From contig CM073592.1 in the NCBI GenBank assembly GCA_037074705.1, positions 85,811,129 to 85,875,128 on the forward strand: DNA of 64,000 bases, in the 5' to 3' direction. The translations under genes were made by a program, and so were the position numbers. This DNA is from Zhengitettix transpicula (lineage: Eukaryota; Arthropoda; Insecta; Orthoptera; Tetrigidae). Below are positions 1 through 12,102 of the stretch, piece by piece. A model generated the notes under the pieces. The model saw only the letters and a program-made list of their open reading frames with translations. It made no database searches and had not been told where the DNA came from. How positions within the stretch are numbered: position 1 is the first letter of the stretch; each line of letters starts with the position of its first letter.

Positions 1-223
1 CTGAAAACAAGGAAATACATTATTCGGTATGTTCATGAAAAGTTTTTTATGTTTATACTGAAAACGTGCGTTACTGAAAGACATTGCTTTTTCGTAATAT
101 TTACTATTAAATTTATTTTTCTTCTATTGCTAATTAATTTTAATTTATTGTTCAATGTTTTTATTCGCATATATATAGGCCAAATTTAAATTATTTAGTG
201 AAATTATATGAGAATTTATATTG

Positions 224-227
<4 letters not shown>

Positions 228-266
<39 letters not shown>
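228..266. repeat. (TA)n microsatellite
   Basis: Uninterrupted AT dinucleotides; no transposon end recognised beside it. Confidence 0.95.
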
Positions 267-270
<4 letters not shown>

Positions 271-1183
271 GAAACAAATTTATTTCTAAATTAATGTGAT
301 ATTTTTGTCATCACTCCAAAATTGGATAAATAACGATTTATTCATCTGTACCTCGACTTTCACGTCAATTTCACAACTTATATATCGATAAACTGTGATT
401 CTTGACAAAATTGATATTAACTGCTGACGAATAAATATTTATGTTTTGTAACAATAAAATAATTGGTTTAAAAATTGATGTGCCTTGTACGATATTTGGG
501 TAATTTATTAAATCTGATGCCCGCGCGGACCGTAAATATGCATCTAAACTTTTTTATTTAATTTACCGTATGTAACATACTCCAAATTGAGTACAAATTT
601 TAAATAAACGTGAAAGAAAATATTTTGACTACTTGATGATATCCATTTATTTACTGGTCATTACTTATGTTAGAATAACAAATATTATGGTTAAGTAAAT
701 ATATAGGAAAGATATATTAATTGAAATAGTCTTTAATTTCATGTTTTCTGTTGATATAGTACAAAATCTCTACAGACACTTGTGCGATGCATATTTTCCA
801 GACAAGATTGACGTTATCTGGATGGGTTATTTTTCCTAAAGGTGAGTTTTTACTAAACAAAGCATAATAGTAATATTGTAAGGCACTAAATATATTAGTT
901 ATCTTATAATACATTATTATTATTGTAATTTAAGTTATTCGTTAATGCGTGGAAGAGTTCAAGCAAATTTGATAAAAGAATATCTGAAGATACAGGAACA
1001 AACTCTGTGGGGTTGAAAATGACACAATCAAACTCTACGGCTATGAAAAATTTTCATTCAATTGCTGATTGGTGACATGATCCCGATTTGTGTAATATAT
1101 AAAGTTGCATCTTTATAAAAAATAATTACTGAAATTAAACCGGTAATTTAGCCAACTGCCGGAAGAAATTTTATAATAATTCC

Positions 1184-1375
1184 ATTGATTTTGGAAAGGC
1201 GTTTGACATTGTCCATCAATGAGACAAATTGGAAGCTGTTGAAACATTCTGGAATCCATTAATTTTTCGTGAGTATCATCAAAAGCATTAACAAAAAGTA
1301 CCATACAATAGCTATTAATGCTGGACAACATTCAAAATCGTTTAGGATAAACCCTGGTGTATGGTAAGGATGCAT
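1184..1375 (+). pseudogene. Non-LTR reverse transcriptase fragment, dead
   Basis: Translation gives IDFGKAFDIVHQ, a stop, then DKLEAVETFWNPL, matching the (I)DF-KAFD-V-R--L motif of non-LTR reverse transcriptases. After a frameshift it gives RINPGVW-stop-GCILYP, matching the GVRQGCILSP motif. At least two stops and one frameshift make it nonfunctional. A near-identical inverted copy lies at 3742-3890. Confidence 0.75.
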
Positions 1376-1689
1376 ACTCTATCCAAAGAGTTTCTTAATT
1401 GTTTTAGTTCGTACAATGGGAAACGTTTCTCGAATGGCATAAGGCGGAGTCTCTCAGAATACTTATCCAATCGGCTTACTTCACTTTATACATTTTACGT
1501 GTTCAATGCTATTAAATTCAAGCTAAATTCTATACAATGTAGCTTAATTCCTGTTTTTACTTTAGTTTTTTAACGGATCTATATACAATACCAGTTACAC
1601 GAATGAAAGTCAAGTATTCAGATCCACAAACGGCCTTATCAACATTTACATAAAGATATATTTTCTGTATATATATATTAATATATACA

Positions 1690-2822
1690 CATTGTAGAGA
1701 TCAACAATTTGTAATGTACATTTTAGTTAAATTTTTTCTTTTATATTTTTGACGGCGTAACTTTGAGGCCACAGCATTGTAAAGAACTGTCAGTGTGGCT
1801 CAAGAATGCAGAGACTGTAATGGTTGCTACGGATTATTGTCTAAAATCGTACGCACAGAGAACTTTGACGGAAAACAGTCCGTGTGTTTCGGGAGGCTGA
1901 GCAGAGTACCAGTACGGTAGTCATGGCGGGAGTGTTTTGGGGCCTGACAATATTGGTTACTGCAGTCTGTTGTGGTGGACCGGTCAGTGGTGGTCGCATT
2001 CAGCCTATTTATTAAAGGCATTAATACAGCAAAACTGAGTGTGACAATACGTACGACAGTAGGGCCGTGAACTGTTAGAGAGGTGCATGAATTTTGGTGA
2101 AGTGAAACGATATAGCAATCAGTGCTATGGCCTATAAATAAAATATTGTTCTTTATAATTAAAGTAACCATGAATGCACAAACCGGTACCACAGCAGCTC
2201 CGAATAAAAATGGTATGTAGGAACGTAATTTTGTAAACTTTTATGTAAAGATCATCCACCACCAGATTTCTCTAGTTTTGCCACATTTCCCTAAATTTAC
2301 CAGATTTCTCTATATTTAACAGATTTCTCTAGGTTTTTATAAAATTTTGTTATTGTAGATTAAATTTTGTAACTTTGAAGACAATTGCAAATCATTATAT
2401 TTATTAGAGGCCCTATGAGCGGCCCTGGAGTTTTTGAGGCATGTACTAAAAACATAAATGTACAAAATTCAACGTAAAATCTAAATTGTAATTAAATAAT
2501 GTTTTTGTAATATTTTCAAAATAATTTTATTTAATTTCAAGGTAAAATCCTTTTAACTTCATTCCTTTGTTTCATTAATAGTTTTTGAATACCACATAAT
2601 GGACTCTCTAACGTGGTGGCTTTATCTTCCTTTTAATAGATTTTGTATATTACATAATTTGGCCTCAACGTGTTGGCATTTTAATATTTCATTTAAATAG
2701 AATATTACATAAATTGGCTGCAACGTGGGGAATTTTGTGATTAAATTAATTTGATTATCACATAATTTGGCGCCACAACGTGTTGGCATATTTCTTTTTA
2801 GTATCTTTTGCATATCACAATA
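1690..2822 (+). mobile_element. Family A DNA element, copy 1 (degenerate)
   Basis: It begins ATTGTAGAGATC and ends CATATCACAATA, diverged forms of the family end. Internal landmarks shared with the other copies are GACGGCGTAACTTTGAGGCC near 1750, GGCCCTATGAGCGGCCCTGG near 2407 and TAATTTGGCGCCACAACGTG near 2763. No transposase; several tandem-like ATTTGGC...CAACGTGTTGGCAT units sit at the 3' end. Confidence 0.6.
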
Positions 2823-2919
2823 TATATTTCATACATTAAGAAAATTATAATTATGAATGCAGATTTAAAGTATACCTGACCTGTTCTTTTATTCTTCTTG
2901 CATGGAATATCTGAAACAG

Positions 2920-3066
2920 ATAATCAATGCAACCTAAATTGCCAACAGAGACAGTTAAAGCACGATGTGGGTCACGAAATAACGGGTGCCTATACCGTGG
3001 TCCATTATACAGATTTAAAATTGAGATTTGACTATACGCAAAAAAGGTTATTACGTGAACCTGACG
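2920..3066 (+). other. Open segment flanked by splice-like sites, weakly cuticle-protein-like
   Basis: An acceptor-like tctgaaacag precedes 2920 and a donor-like GACG|GTATGTG follows 3066. One frame is open for 48 codons and includes GHEITGAYTVVHYTDLKLRF followed by DYTQ. The G-x4-G-x-Y-x2-V ... DYT spacing faintly recalls the RR-2 chitin-binding consensus, but the ADxxGF part is missing. It lies between dead reverse-transcriptase pieces, so it is equally likely to be repeat DNA. Confidence 0.12.
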
Positions 3067-3119
3067 GTATGTGTAATCTGATATCACCCCATTCATGAGT
3101 TTTCAAATGCTTCCGAGTG

Positions 3120-3200
3120 TGTTATTAACAGAATAATTACCTGAGACTCCCCGCTCCTGTTCAGTCTACAAATTAACCTGTTAATACCGCTTTCAATGTT
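3120..3200 (+). pseudogene. Possible reverse transcriptase GDS-SPLLF motif remnant
   Basis: One frame reads NRIIT-stop-DSPLLFSLQINLL, resembling the RQGDSLSPLLF catalytic-region motif of some non-LTR elements. It is short and interrupted, so the call is tentative; it lies between the two inverted fragments. Confidence 0.3.
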
Positions 3201-3741
3201 AACGCGAAAACATTTTTTTAATTATCTTATCACTAAATGGAATTTTTTAATTTATGAAACTAGGACTCCGTTTGTTATACAATTCGGTTAATAGATATCT
3301 TACTAAACATTTACAATTACAAATTGTCACGTGTCGGAGATTTAGAATAATTTATTTTGATATTAGTGTTTCTATAACCATTTACACCACAAATGACTGT
3401 CATATAATTAATGTAATTAGAATTAGACAAAATATTTGTTCAGATATTACATTTTCTGTGAAAAATACAGACTATTATAAAAATGTTCGTATAAAATAAA
3501 TGATTGGAACGATAGACATCGATTTTATTTATTGTTTACAGTAAATACTAGATCTGACCCATCAATTATTTCATTGTTCCTGAAAATATCTTATGAATAT
3601 GTAACCCAAAGCATACTTTTTAATATACTTCATATATTAGCTGTAAGATACTTCACCGGACACAGTTATTCCATATGATTTCCTTCTGCCATTTCTTATA
3701 CATATATTTTATGCACAATTGTACTCTTTACATTATAAAAT

Positions 3742-3890
3742 AACGATTTTGAATGTTGTCCAGCATTGTATTGTACTTTTTGTTAATGCTTTTGATGATA
3801 CTCACGAAAAATTAATGGATTCCAGAATGTTTCAACAGCTTCTAATTTGTCTCATTGATGGACAATGTCAAACGCCTTTCCAAAATCAAT
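3742..3890 (-). pseudogene. Inverted copy of the 1.2-kb reverse transcriptase fragment
   Basis: The reverse complement repeats 1184-1343 closely, including the same internal TGA after the KAFDIVHQ motif, with a deletion of roughly ten bases near the inner end. The shared stop shows the source was already dead when copied. Confidence 0.75.
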
Positions 3891-4938
3891 GTAATTCATA
3901 TATGTAGGTGCTTCTTATATATAAATAGGTACACGGTTTAAAAATAATTTAAAGACAGATCTACTATCCTGCAAGGTTGTTTCACCTAAATATTTGGATT
4001 CTTTGAATTAATAATTCAGTTTATTTAGAATTATATTCCCAGAAGTACCTGACTAAAGAGAACAAAAAATTTGGGAAAAAATATCTATATTTGTCATTTA
4101 TCTGGATACACTTTTCCCAGCAATGCTCAATTTCTTTGTTGCCTTATTTAAAGTAAGAACGATCGAGCTCCTTTTGTGGAGCCACTTCTTCATTACTTCA
4201 CTGAGAGCGTTCACAATTGATGACAGTCAAACAAACAGTAAACAATGTTGCTTCTTGAAACTTATGCTTTAAAAGTTGGTACCTTTGTTTTGGAATTAAC
4301 AATCCACCAGCTATACGTCTGGTCCGGTATTTCTGGGACTATCTTCATATATTAATTCTTTAATTAACTAGAATTAGTAAACAGAATAAGATATTTATTT
4401 AGGAAACTAAATGAAGTTCTCAGTCTAGTATTGGAATAACATGCATTTTTACTTGTGACTAGTACAGTACAACGGATTTTTTCACAAGAAAATTAATACT
4501 TACTGGCAAGATAGATTTTAGTATTAATAGACACCTAAAATGTGAAGAGTATTATTCTCCCCGAGAATAATAAATTGCGGGTATTCTCTACTAATACAGG
4601 GATTTGGAGAAACAGGTGATCCTTATGTAAACATAGAGGTCTTAATATAAAGCAAGTGTAATTCGAAAACCAGCGGCTTAACATTCTGAAATAAGGAATG
4701 GACATTTAGAGAACAAAAATACATGAATTTTTGCTTCTTCTAATAAGTCTGCGGTCAAAATTATTAATTTTTTTCAGTAATATTAAATATAAATTATCGT
4801 AGTTGTATGTATTAAGAAATACGTCTCTCTTAATTCGTATTAAAATCATATTATATTATTGACTATCAAAACAAAATAAATAAATAGCTCTGCATAGTAC
4901 TCTGAATTATGGTAGTGGTACTGTAATGATTTTCTTAC

Positions 4939-5011
4939 CTGTCTTTATCACACATGCACGATTACAAGAAATATTCGTACGATTTAACGTATCCAAAGTA
5001 AAACAGTTGAA
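4939..5011 (-). other. Weak candidate exon downstream of the 5.4-kb exon (minus strand)
   Basis: Minus-strand acceptor ctcacgctgagcag|TTCAAC, 73 bases open in one frame only (FNCFTLDTLNRTN...), then a strong donor GACAG|GTAAGAAA. With the exon at 5342-5449 it would define a 330-base intron. The pyrimidine tract is mediocre and the peptide is not recognised. Confidence 0.2.
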
Positions 5012-5341
5012 CTGCTCAGCGTGAGAAAAGTAATTGAAAATGAAAAATATGGCACGAAATTAACACGATCACATTTACTACTCCCTCCTCTAGTATTGCT
5101 CCATCATTTCGGAGAAACGTTGCTAAACTCAGAAGCATTTCGAAATTTTCAACCAATAGAAATGTTTACTTTACTGTTCACATGAGACTCTGCGTCATTC
5201 AGACGTGGAGCAAAAATTATGATATTACGTAGTTGATATACGAGTAAGCTTACATAACTATGTTTTGAATACGCCAAAAGTTATATTAATTATCTGCAGA
5301 ACGATACTTAGAATGTAATTACAAGAAAAAAACTACTTTAC

Positions 5342-5449
5342 CTCACTTTCTGTCTCGATTTCTCAGTCCTGGAACTTGTCAGATCTGAGGTTGAACCGAA
5401 CGACGTTCTGCTGCATGAGTAAGGTGCACTCACTCATGTGCTTATTATC
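5342..5449 (-). other. Candidate spliced exon with stop codon (minus strand)
   Basis: On the minus strand a textbook acceptor (ttttttcttgttttcgcag) precedes 5449. A frame beginning DNKHMSECTLLMQQ stays open for 28 codons to TGA at 5365-5363; the other two frames stop at once. A donor-like GAG|GTAAAG follows at 5342, making the whole exon 108 bases. It could be the last coding exon of a gene transcribed leftward (with an intron in the 3' UTR), a noncoding exon, or a decoy. The encoded peptide is not recognised. Confidence 0.4.
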
Positions 5450-5924
5450 CTGCGAAAACAAGAAAAAATATTCTTTACTAACGAAACATGAAAAATTAAT
5501 TCTCTAATTACGTTTAGGGTATTTAATATATTTTTTTACTTGTATTGTTACATTAAATAGTATTACAGTAAACAGAATTCTCATTTCTATTAAAGTCATC
5601 GTCAATGAATTAATTAATTAAAAAACCTGCACCTATGTCCGGTGATAGTCAGTGTACAGGATTAACTATACATTCTAAATAGTTTTAAAACAATTATGTA
5701 CTGAGGAAATAAACGTTTATCCAATTGGTGTTCAACTTAAGTAACTAATTCGATCCTTCGCTATCAACGTTTCACTATCATTCCACTTCTATATTTTTGC
5801 TCTGAATCTTGATCCAGTAAGAGAAAATGTATGTATATGCAGGCAATTTATTCCAATCTTATATCTTCTGTTTGAGGAAGAAAACTTACCCGAAGGTAAT
5901 TTTTGAGATCCCAATTTTAGGTTC

Positions 5925-6110
5925 CGGTGTTGCCCGGGTCTTTATTTATATAAGATCGGAGTATTTAATTCGACATTAATCTCTTTGTCAACACGCGATT
6001 TAACCGGAATAGAGAGCGTTACATTTTTGAACATTTACATTTCACGATCCCGAGCCTACCTATGCCGGCGAAATGCTAATTTCATCTTAACCAATATCAT
6101 GAGTCAAGGA
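5925..6110 (+). repeat. Dispersed repeat fragment (TGCCCGGG end)
   Basis: CCGGTGTTGCCCGGGTCTTT then TATTTATATAAGATCGG...GTATTTAATTCGACATTAATCT, matching the layout at 14985-15080. Confidence 0.4.
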
Positions 6111-6579
6111 ATACAGACACAGTCGAAAATACTCGGGTACCCGAAGATAGGGAAATATATTACCAGTATAGTGGAGAACCTTAAACACTCCTCGAATCTA
6201 TTAAGGTTTGAAAGCAACATGTAAACAAAATTTGGTCGAAATTTATATTCCCTGGACGCAGATGTCGGCCGTTTAAGCATATTTTTCACCCCTGTTTGAA
6301 ATGAACAAATGTGGCAAATTCGGCCAAAATTACTCCACTTGTTCCAATTTGTATATGGAACATTCACAAATACAAAGCTACACGCAAACAAACACTTAAT
6401 TTTATTTATTATATATAGGATTAGTTCGGATCTTGAAGATGTGCGTGTGCATCATTCCAAGATATTAGTTCCAAATATTCTTTGAAAATTGCACAGTATA
6501 GAATTATTACAACTCGTTTTTAGCGATTCCAATTCTAATTCGTCAACTGTCTCGTGCCTTTTCTCTGTACTTTTTTTTT

Positions 6580-7260
6580 AGAATTACATAAATTTCCTAT
6601 ATGGATCCCATATAATTGCACCGTATTCGCGTATAGGGCGAATAAAGAATTTGTCAGCAAATTCCAAATTTCTACTCGTAACCTTTCTTACATATTTTGC
6701 ATCACAAAATGTAACGGGTTAGACGTACTTTACGTTCGTTTACCAGCTCATATGTTTAAATATATTCCTAGATGTTTGCAGAATTTATCCTACGGAATCG
6801 CGACTCCATCTATGCAATAGTTCATCGCGTTTCTTCTACAAAAACTAATGGTGCTGCTATTTTTTATCTTCTTTAGCTTCACAAATATACGACTCAAGTT
6901 CGTATTGAACAGATCCTATCGGCAAAGACCTTATATTTGACTTTATTCCGCAAGGTATAAACAAGAATTAATATTGGACCAATCACAGAGCTTTGTGCAA
7001 TTTCAAATGTACCGTGTTAAACTTTTGCAAGTTTTTCCACAACTACAAAAATCTGACGTAGGTCTCGAATAAATTCCTGAACTTGGAGAACAACTTATTT
7101 GTCCAAGTCCATCCAATAAAGTTTAGATATAAGAATATCGTGCGAATCCGTATCGAAAGCTTTTGTAAAGTCTATTATTATTGTATCAACTGTTTCTCCC
7201 ATGTGAAGTCTGTAGTGAATGAACTTGCGCGTCTTATATATTTATTTTAGTGCACGAAGG
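6580..7260 (-). pseudogene. Jockey/CR1-like non-LTR reverse transcriptase relic
   Basis: Read leftward, the minus strand gives FHYRLHMGETVDTIIIDF then TKAFDTDSHDILISKLYW (RT motif, usual DFSKAFDTVPHDLLLSKL). Next come VIGPILILVY (GPLLFLIY block) and YKVFADRIC (FADD block with the second Asp lost). The C-terminal FFIRPIREYGAIIWDPYRKF is the familiar LVRPxLEYxxxVWDP motif. Order and spacing match jockey/CR1-type polymerases, but several stops and frameshifts show it is dead. Confidence 0.8.
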
Positions 7261-8885
7261 TGTAGACAATTTTTTTCTAGTGTATCATACAACTTAAGAT
7301 GAATTTGGTAAAAGCTTGGATAACGCCAAAAGTTGCTTAGGAAACATCTGGTTTAATTTTAACTGAAAAATATTTTGATCGGCTAAGATGCACAATTTTA
7401 TCGCAAAAATTGTCCTCGAATGTGTTCAGGATGATGATATATTTCTATTTGGAGAAATGTTTTAAATTTTTGGAAAATGTAATACGAGGGTGGTTTGAAA
7501 AGTCCGTGCAAAGTCAGAGCGGCCGCAACGGTAACATTCAGCGGAGGGATACATATCAACTATCTGGCAAAACTAGTTTGACGATCGATTCCAAAAAAGC
7601 CCATTATTTCAAAATGTAAAGGAATTTTGTTTTTCATTAAAATATTTATACCAGGAAGTAATATCGCTGAAGAATATTAAATCAAGGCGAACAAATAAAT
7701 TTTTTTTTGGTGGCTAAATTTTCACTTGGAGGAGTACTGACGCCAAATTTTCTGAACACACTGTTTTCGCCACTACACCATAAGTCATTGATAACAGTGA
7801 GTGCCAAGGTAATGATCGATAGGGCGAATGCGTGTGGAATTGTATACGGGGCATCTCCAGTTAACCTTATACATAATATATTACGTAGACCTTTTAGCGT
7901 GAGAGACATCGTCAGGATGCCCGCGACTAATAATAAAGACCAATAATTGTCGATTATGACTATAAATTAAATTACAATTTTAGGCATTTCCAAAAATATA
8001 TTTACATAAAGATAGATTTAATATAAATCACATTTTATCAAATCGTTAACACCCTTATTGGCTATGAAATTATTTATATCTTTCATAATTTGAATTTTGT
8101 TTAATTGACGCGACTTTTTTTGTTTAAATAAGATTTTTTCTTGTATTAAAATTGTTCACATTCAATTTGGTTGTATGAATTGATAATGACACAGTAAAAT
8201 GCAATTTTTTTTAAAAAAAGATATTTCCCTTTATGACGTTCTTGAAATACCCTTTTTTGAAAATTAAAATTATTCTCTTCCGTGAAGAATAGCGCCAGAA
8301 AGTTGACATATGCAAATACACAGTGAAAGTATTTAAACTAAGGTATTTTTTTACTGTTCAGATAACTAAGCTTCTAAAATTACAGGTAGTTTGTATATTT
8401 GTGTGTCCAGTGTATTAATGTAAATCTTCCAATTTAATTAAATATACACACATACTACTAATTATTATGAACTTTGAAAACAAGTTTTATCATTTTTTGA
8501 CCTTAAGCAACTAAATATACTGTGTTTGAAAATATACTGTGTTAGCTGAAAACCAATGCTGTAGACGGGTAACGAAGCATTCGCTACTTTTTTTTAAGGC
8601 ATCTTGTTTATATATTTTTTTAAATATTAGTGTCTGCAAACAATATTACCTCTGAAACTGGAGTAATCATTATTGGTTATATTATATGAATACGAGAAGT
8701 TTAAAGAAAGTTGACAAAGATTTTTGAGTATACTGTGAATAGCGGAACTGTACTATTACTTTCCTAAATATTGATTCACTTGTCGTGTGTCTTGTATTGA
8801 TTTAGAAAGTCTTATTATATCTTAAATACACCGGTATTATAGATAATTAATTGCAATTATGAAAAATATTACATTTATAATAATA
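7261..8885. other. AT-rich stretch without genes
   Basis: Nothing supported here except the mariner-like end at 7484 and short antisense open frames at 7682-7946 that overlap each other on opposite strands. Confidence 0.5.
7484..7520 (+). mobile_element. Possible mariner-type terminal repeat
   Basis: ACGAGGGTGGTTTGAAAAGT resembles the ends of cecropia/irritans-type mariner elements. No matching second end or transposase was found nearby; a vaguer TATGAGGGTTAGTTAAAAAA occurs at 42670. Confidence 0.25.
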
Positions 8886-9040
8886 TAAATAAATATACCG
8901 CCTTGAGGCTTGCCTCCAAATAGTTTGCAGTTTTTATGTACAAAATTATTGAACCCGAAGAGATCCTAAAAGAGGACGAAACATCGTTTATTTATTTTGT
9001 TAACGTACACAATTTTCTGACTCAAGGTCGTATATTTACT
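8886..9040. mobile_element. Third short inverted-repeat element with hammerhead-like motif
   Basis: AATATACCGCCTTGAGGC at the left and GACTCAAGGTCGTATATT at the right are imperfect reverse complements related to the arms of the 31.8-kb element. The centre carries CCGAAGA...GAGGACGAAAC at 8955-8982. Confidence 0.45.
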
Positions 9041-9951
9041 TACTTACATAATTAATTATATTGAGACGGGAGTTGAGCGTCACTTTCCTTGAGATTTATT
9101 GGTATGTGACTTTAACTCACGTGTTATATGAGACACTAAAGATTTATTTCATAATGACCGACATTTCTCTTTGAGGTAATTACTAAATTCTCCAAAATTA
9201 TTCAAATATTGTGGTTAAAATTTTTTAAAGTTAATTTATAATAGAATAGATATATTTGAGGCCGATTGAGTGAGTGAATCAAATTTAACAACAGGAATGT
9301 GTGACAGAGCTGGAGGGCTACACTCGTATACCAAATACGTAAATTAAAATGTCTTGTTCCATGGGATTCAGTGTTTGATTAAATTTTTATTCATTGGTTA
9401 AACCCGTCCAAAATTACATCAATACTAGGACCCCTGAGGTGTCCATTCGGGAGAGACAAGCTCGACTAACAAATTTCTTATTCACTACGTGTCTGCATTA
9501 CGAGGATCGCGTTATTTAAATGATTCTAAATATAATTGTGTACATAATATATTCATAAATGAATTTATCACACGGAGTGACGCACTGGCCGATAATCGTA
9601 AAGAAAGATCCGAGGGAACAGATAAGGGACTACAATTCATTTCTAAACAATCGTAATATATTTACTTTAATAATTTTTACGTATTATAAGGAGAAGTCAC
9701 TGTCATTAATTGCTCTGTAATTGATTTACTCGTAGAGCTTGTATTTTGTGTGACGGAGATAAAAAAATAGTTATTGAACTCACTGGTCTGGAGAAATGAA
9801 TTAACTCCCCTCGGTTTGGAAAAGCTACTTCAGTTTAACTTATATTCCCGTTTAAAATATACTATATGGACAGGATCGCCAATTCCCTTCATATAACTTC
9901 AACTTTTTGTATGTTTTTATGCCATTATTCAAAATTATACAATATTTTTTG

Positions 9952-10001
<50 letters not shown>

Positions 10002-12067
10002 CTACTGCCCATTAATAATAGAGTTCACGTTTATGTTGACCATTATTCCTTTACATTTCATTATGTATATGTTATTGTTAATTGTATTCTCAAATTTATT
10101 TAATACGGCATCAGAATTGTGTAAGTGAGGAAGACAAAGTGAAAATTGTTACATATTTTACACGTATTCTGCGAAAAACTACCTAGACTTGTGTACTATT
10201 TTATTAATTCTCGTTCACATATTTAGTATTACACCACAAATTCAAAAGAGTTTTCTACGCTTAAAAAATTAATTAGTTTCGTATTTATACGCCAATCTAA
10301 ACTACTGTGTCGTACGGTTAATTTTCTTGCTTTTCACACAACAACGGATGATCCGATATCGTTGAAACTGTGTATTGTTGTTACATAGAACTGTAAGAAG
10401 GTTGTTAGCGATATTATGCTTCCTACTGGACACAAAATATAGATAAATTATTATCCACCATTTGAAAAAATTAGAGCTAAAAATTCAGTCTGTCACATTT
10501 CCTTTTCGGCTTCACTGTGGTGTTGTTCTAAGTTAAATTTAACAGGAAATCATTGAATTTCAGACAAATTATCAAACTAAAAATACATCAAGAAGTGGCT
10601 ACTGTAAATTTGTGCTTATCAACCGTTTGCCACTTCCGAATGAAATTATCATCTACTAAATAAAATAAATCAAAACTTAAAACTTGGTAAAATTATCTTA
10701 GGGTTTCTTTAAGTTATTATATTTCATTATCCTTTTAAAACGTGAAGCTCCGTTTAATAAGATGCGAAAACAAAAACAGTTCCATAATTGACATGACCTG
10801 TTACATTATTAATTTGTGATGGAGCTAGTAGAATGATCTGGTAGTCACAATTTATAATTTTAAACAGTTAAAAAGAATTATTGAATCTTGTGCTAACACG
10901 GACAATTTTCTTATGTACAGAATGAGGCCATTATGTAATAGACATATGCGTTGACCGTGACTGTAATCAAAACAAGCTCAGTCCATGAAACTTTTATAGT
11001 CTGCCAACGGGGAATAAAGCTATTCCAGATATTTGTAAACGAATCAGCAGGAAAATTGTACACAATATTTTCCATCGCGATATCGCACAGATATATTCCG
11101 TGCGAGAATCATTTCCTTCCCCGCATTACATGATAGCGGTGGGTATGGGGTTTTACACAAATCAGAAGACTACCGTATTAACTCGTATTATTCAGGACGT
11201 ATCTCAAGCAGTGTTACTCAATCTATTATATATTAATTAGAGTATCCTGAAAAAGACAAGTATTTGTACCCGTAATTAAAAAATTTATTGCTCGTACGTT
11301 TCTTATGTTCCTGCATTTCCGTGACACCCCGGAAAATAAGGTTTTTGTCCATTTCTGAGTGGGATGATGTCGTTCACATATTGGTCCGATAAGCGTGATT
11401 GACAACATTACGATATATAATTCACACTAGGGGATTTAATTTTGAAACACAATATCAATCTTACTCCCAATTATATACAACTATTACTAATGCTATTTAC
11501 GCCAATTTTCTCTGAAGTCAAGACCCGTAGAGAATTGCCGCAGGCGGATTCTGGGAGTGTATCATTATCTCAGAAATGAAGACAAAGAAACCTGCACACC
11601 TCTTAGCTTCTTACCGGCACGTGAGTCCAGCAAACCGTTGTTAACTCAAATATTTGGAAGGATTGTGTAAAATTCGGCTATTTATACGTTTGGCCGATAA
11701 TAATTTTAAAGTTTACCACATAAGAAAAAATTTAAATCTTTCTAATACTTTGTTCAAATATATTTTTATTTCTCATATCTAAAAAAACTGCTACGTAAGC
11801 CCAAAATACGTAATTTATTATTTGTAACTATATCAAGTTTAACGTCTGTGTAAATTAATTTGATGATAAAACAGTCAATAACAATATAATAATATAATTA
11901 AAAATATATTATATTATTAATTAATTAATTAAAATACATGCTTCGGTCCTTAAGTTCATAAGATAATAGAATAACAGCATATACAAAGATATGTACACTG
12001 TAAAGATATTATTGTACCAAAAATAAGAAAGATAGACAATTCAGACAAAAAGGTAATTTAAATACCA
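9041..12067. other. AT-rich stretch without genes
   Basis: Apart from the (TA)n at 9954, I see no coding, RNA or repeat feature that can be supported. Confidence 0.5.
9954..9999. repeat. (TA)n microsatellite
   Basis: About 46 bases of pure TA. The right border reads TATTACTACTGCCC, faintly like the family A/B end but without a partner. Confidence 0.95.
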
Positions 12068-12102
12068 AACAACGCTTCTGGGATCCTTTCGTCAGGTGCT
12101 AA
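12068..12102 (-). repeat. Repeat fragment related to 57.26 kb
   Basis: The minus strand reads CACCTGACGAAAGGATCCCA then GAAGCGTTGTTTGGTATTT: the same frame of motifs as at 57.26 kb with a shortened centre and GAAGC in place of GAAAC. Confidence 0.35.

Noticed and set aside
1113..1331. 72-codon minus-strand open frame, with a matching one at 3719-3907 on the plus strand
   Set aside because: Both are the antisense of the dead reverse-transcriptase fragment; their similarity reflects the inverted DNA copy, not a protein family.
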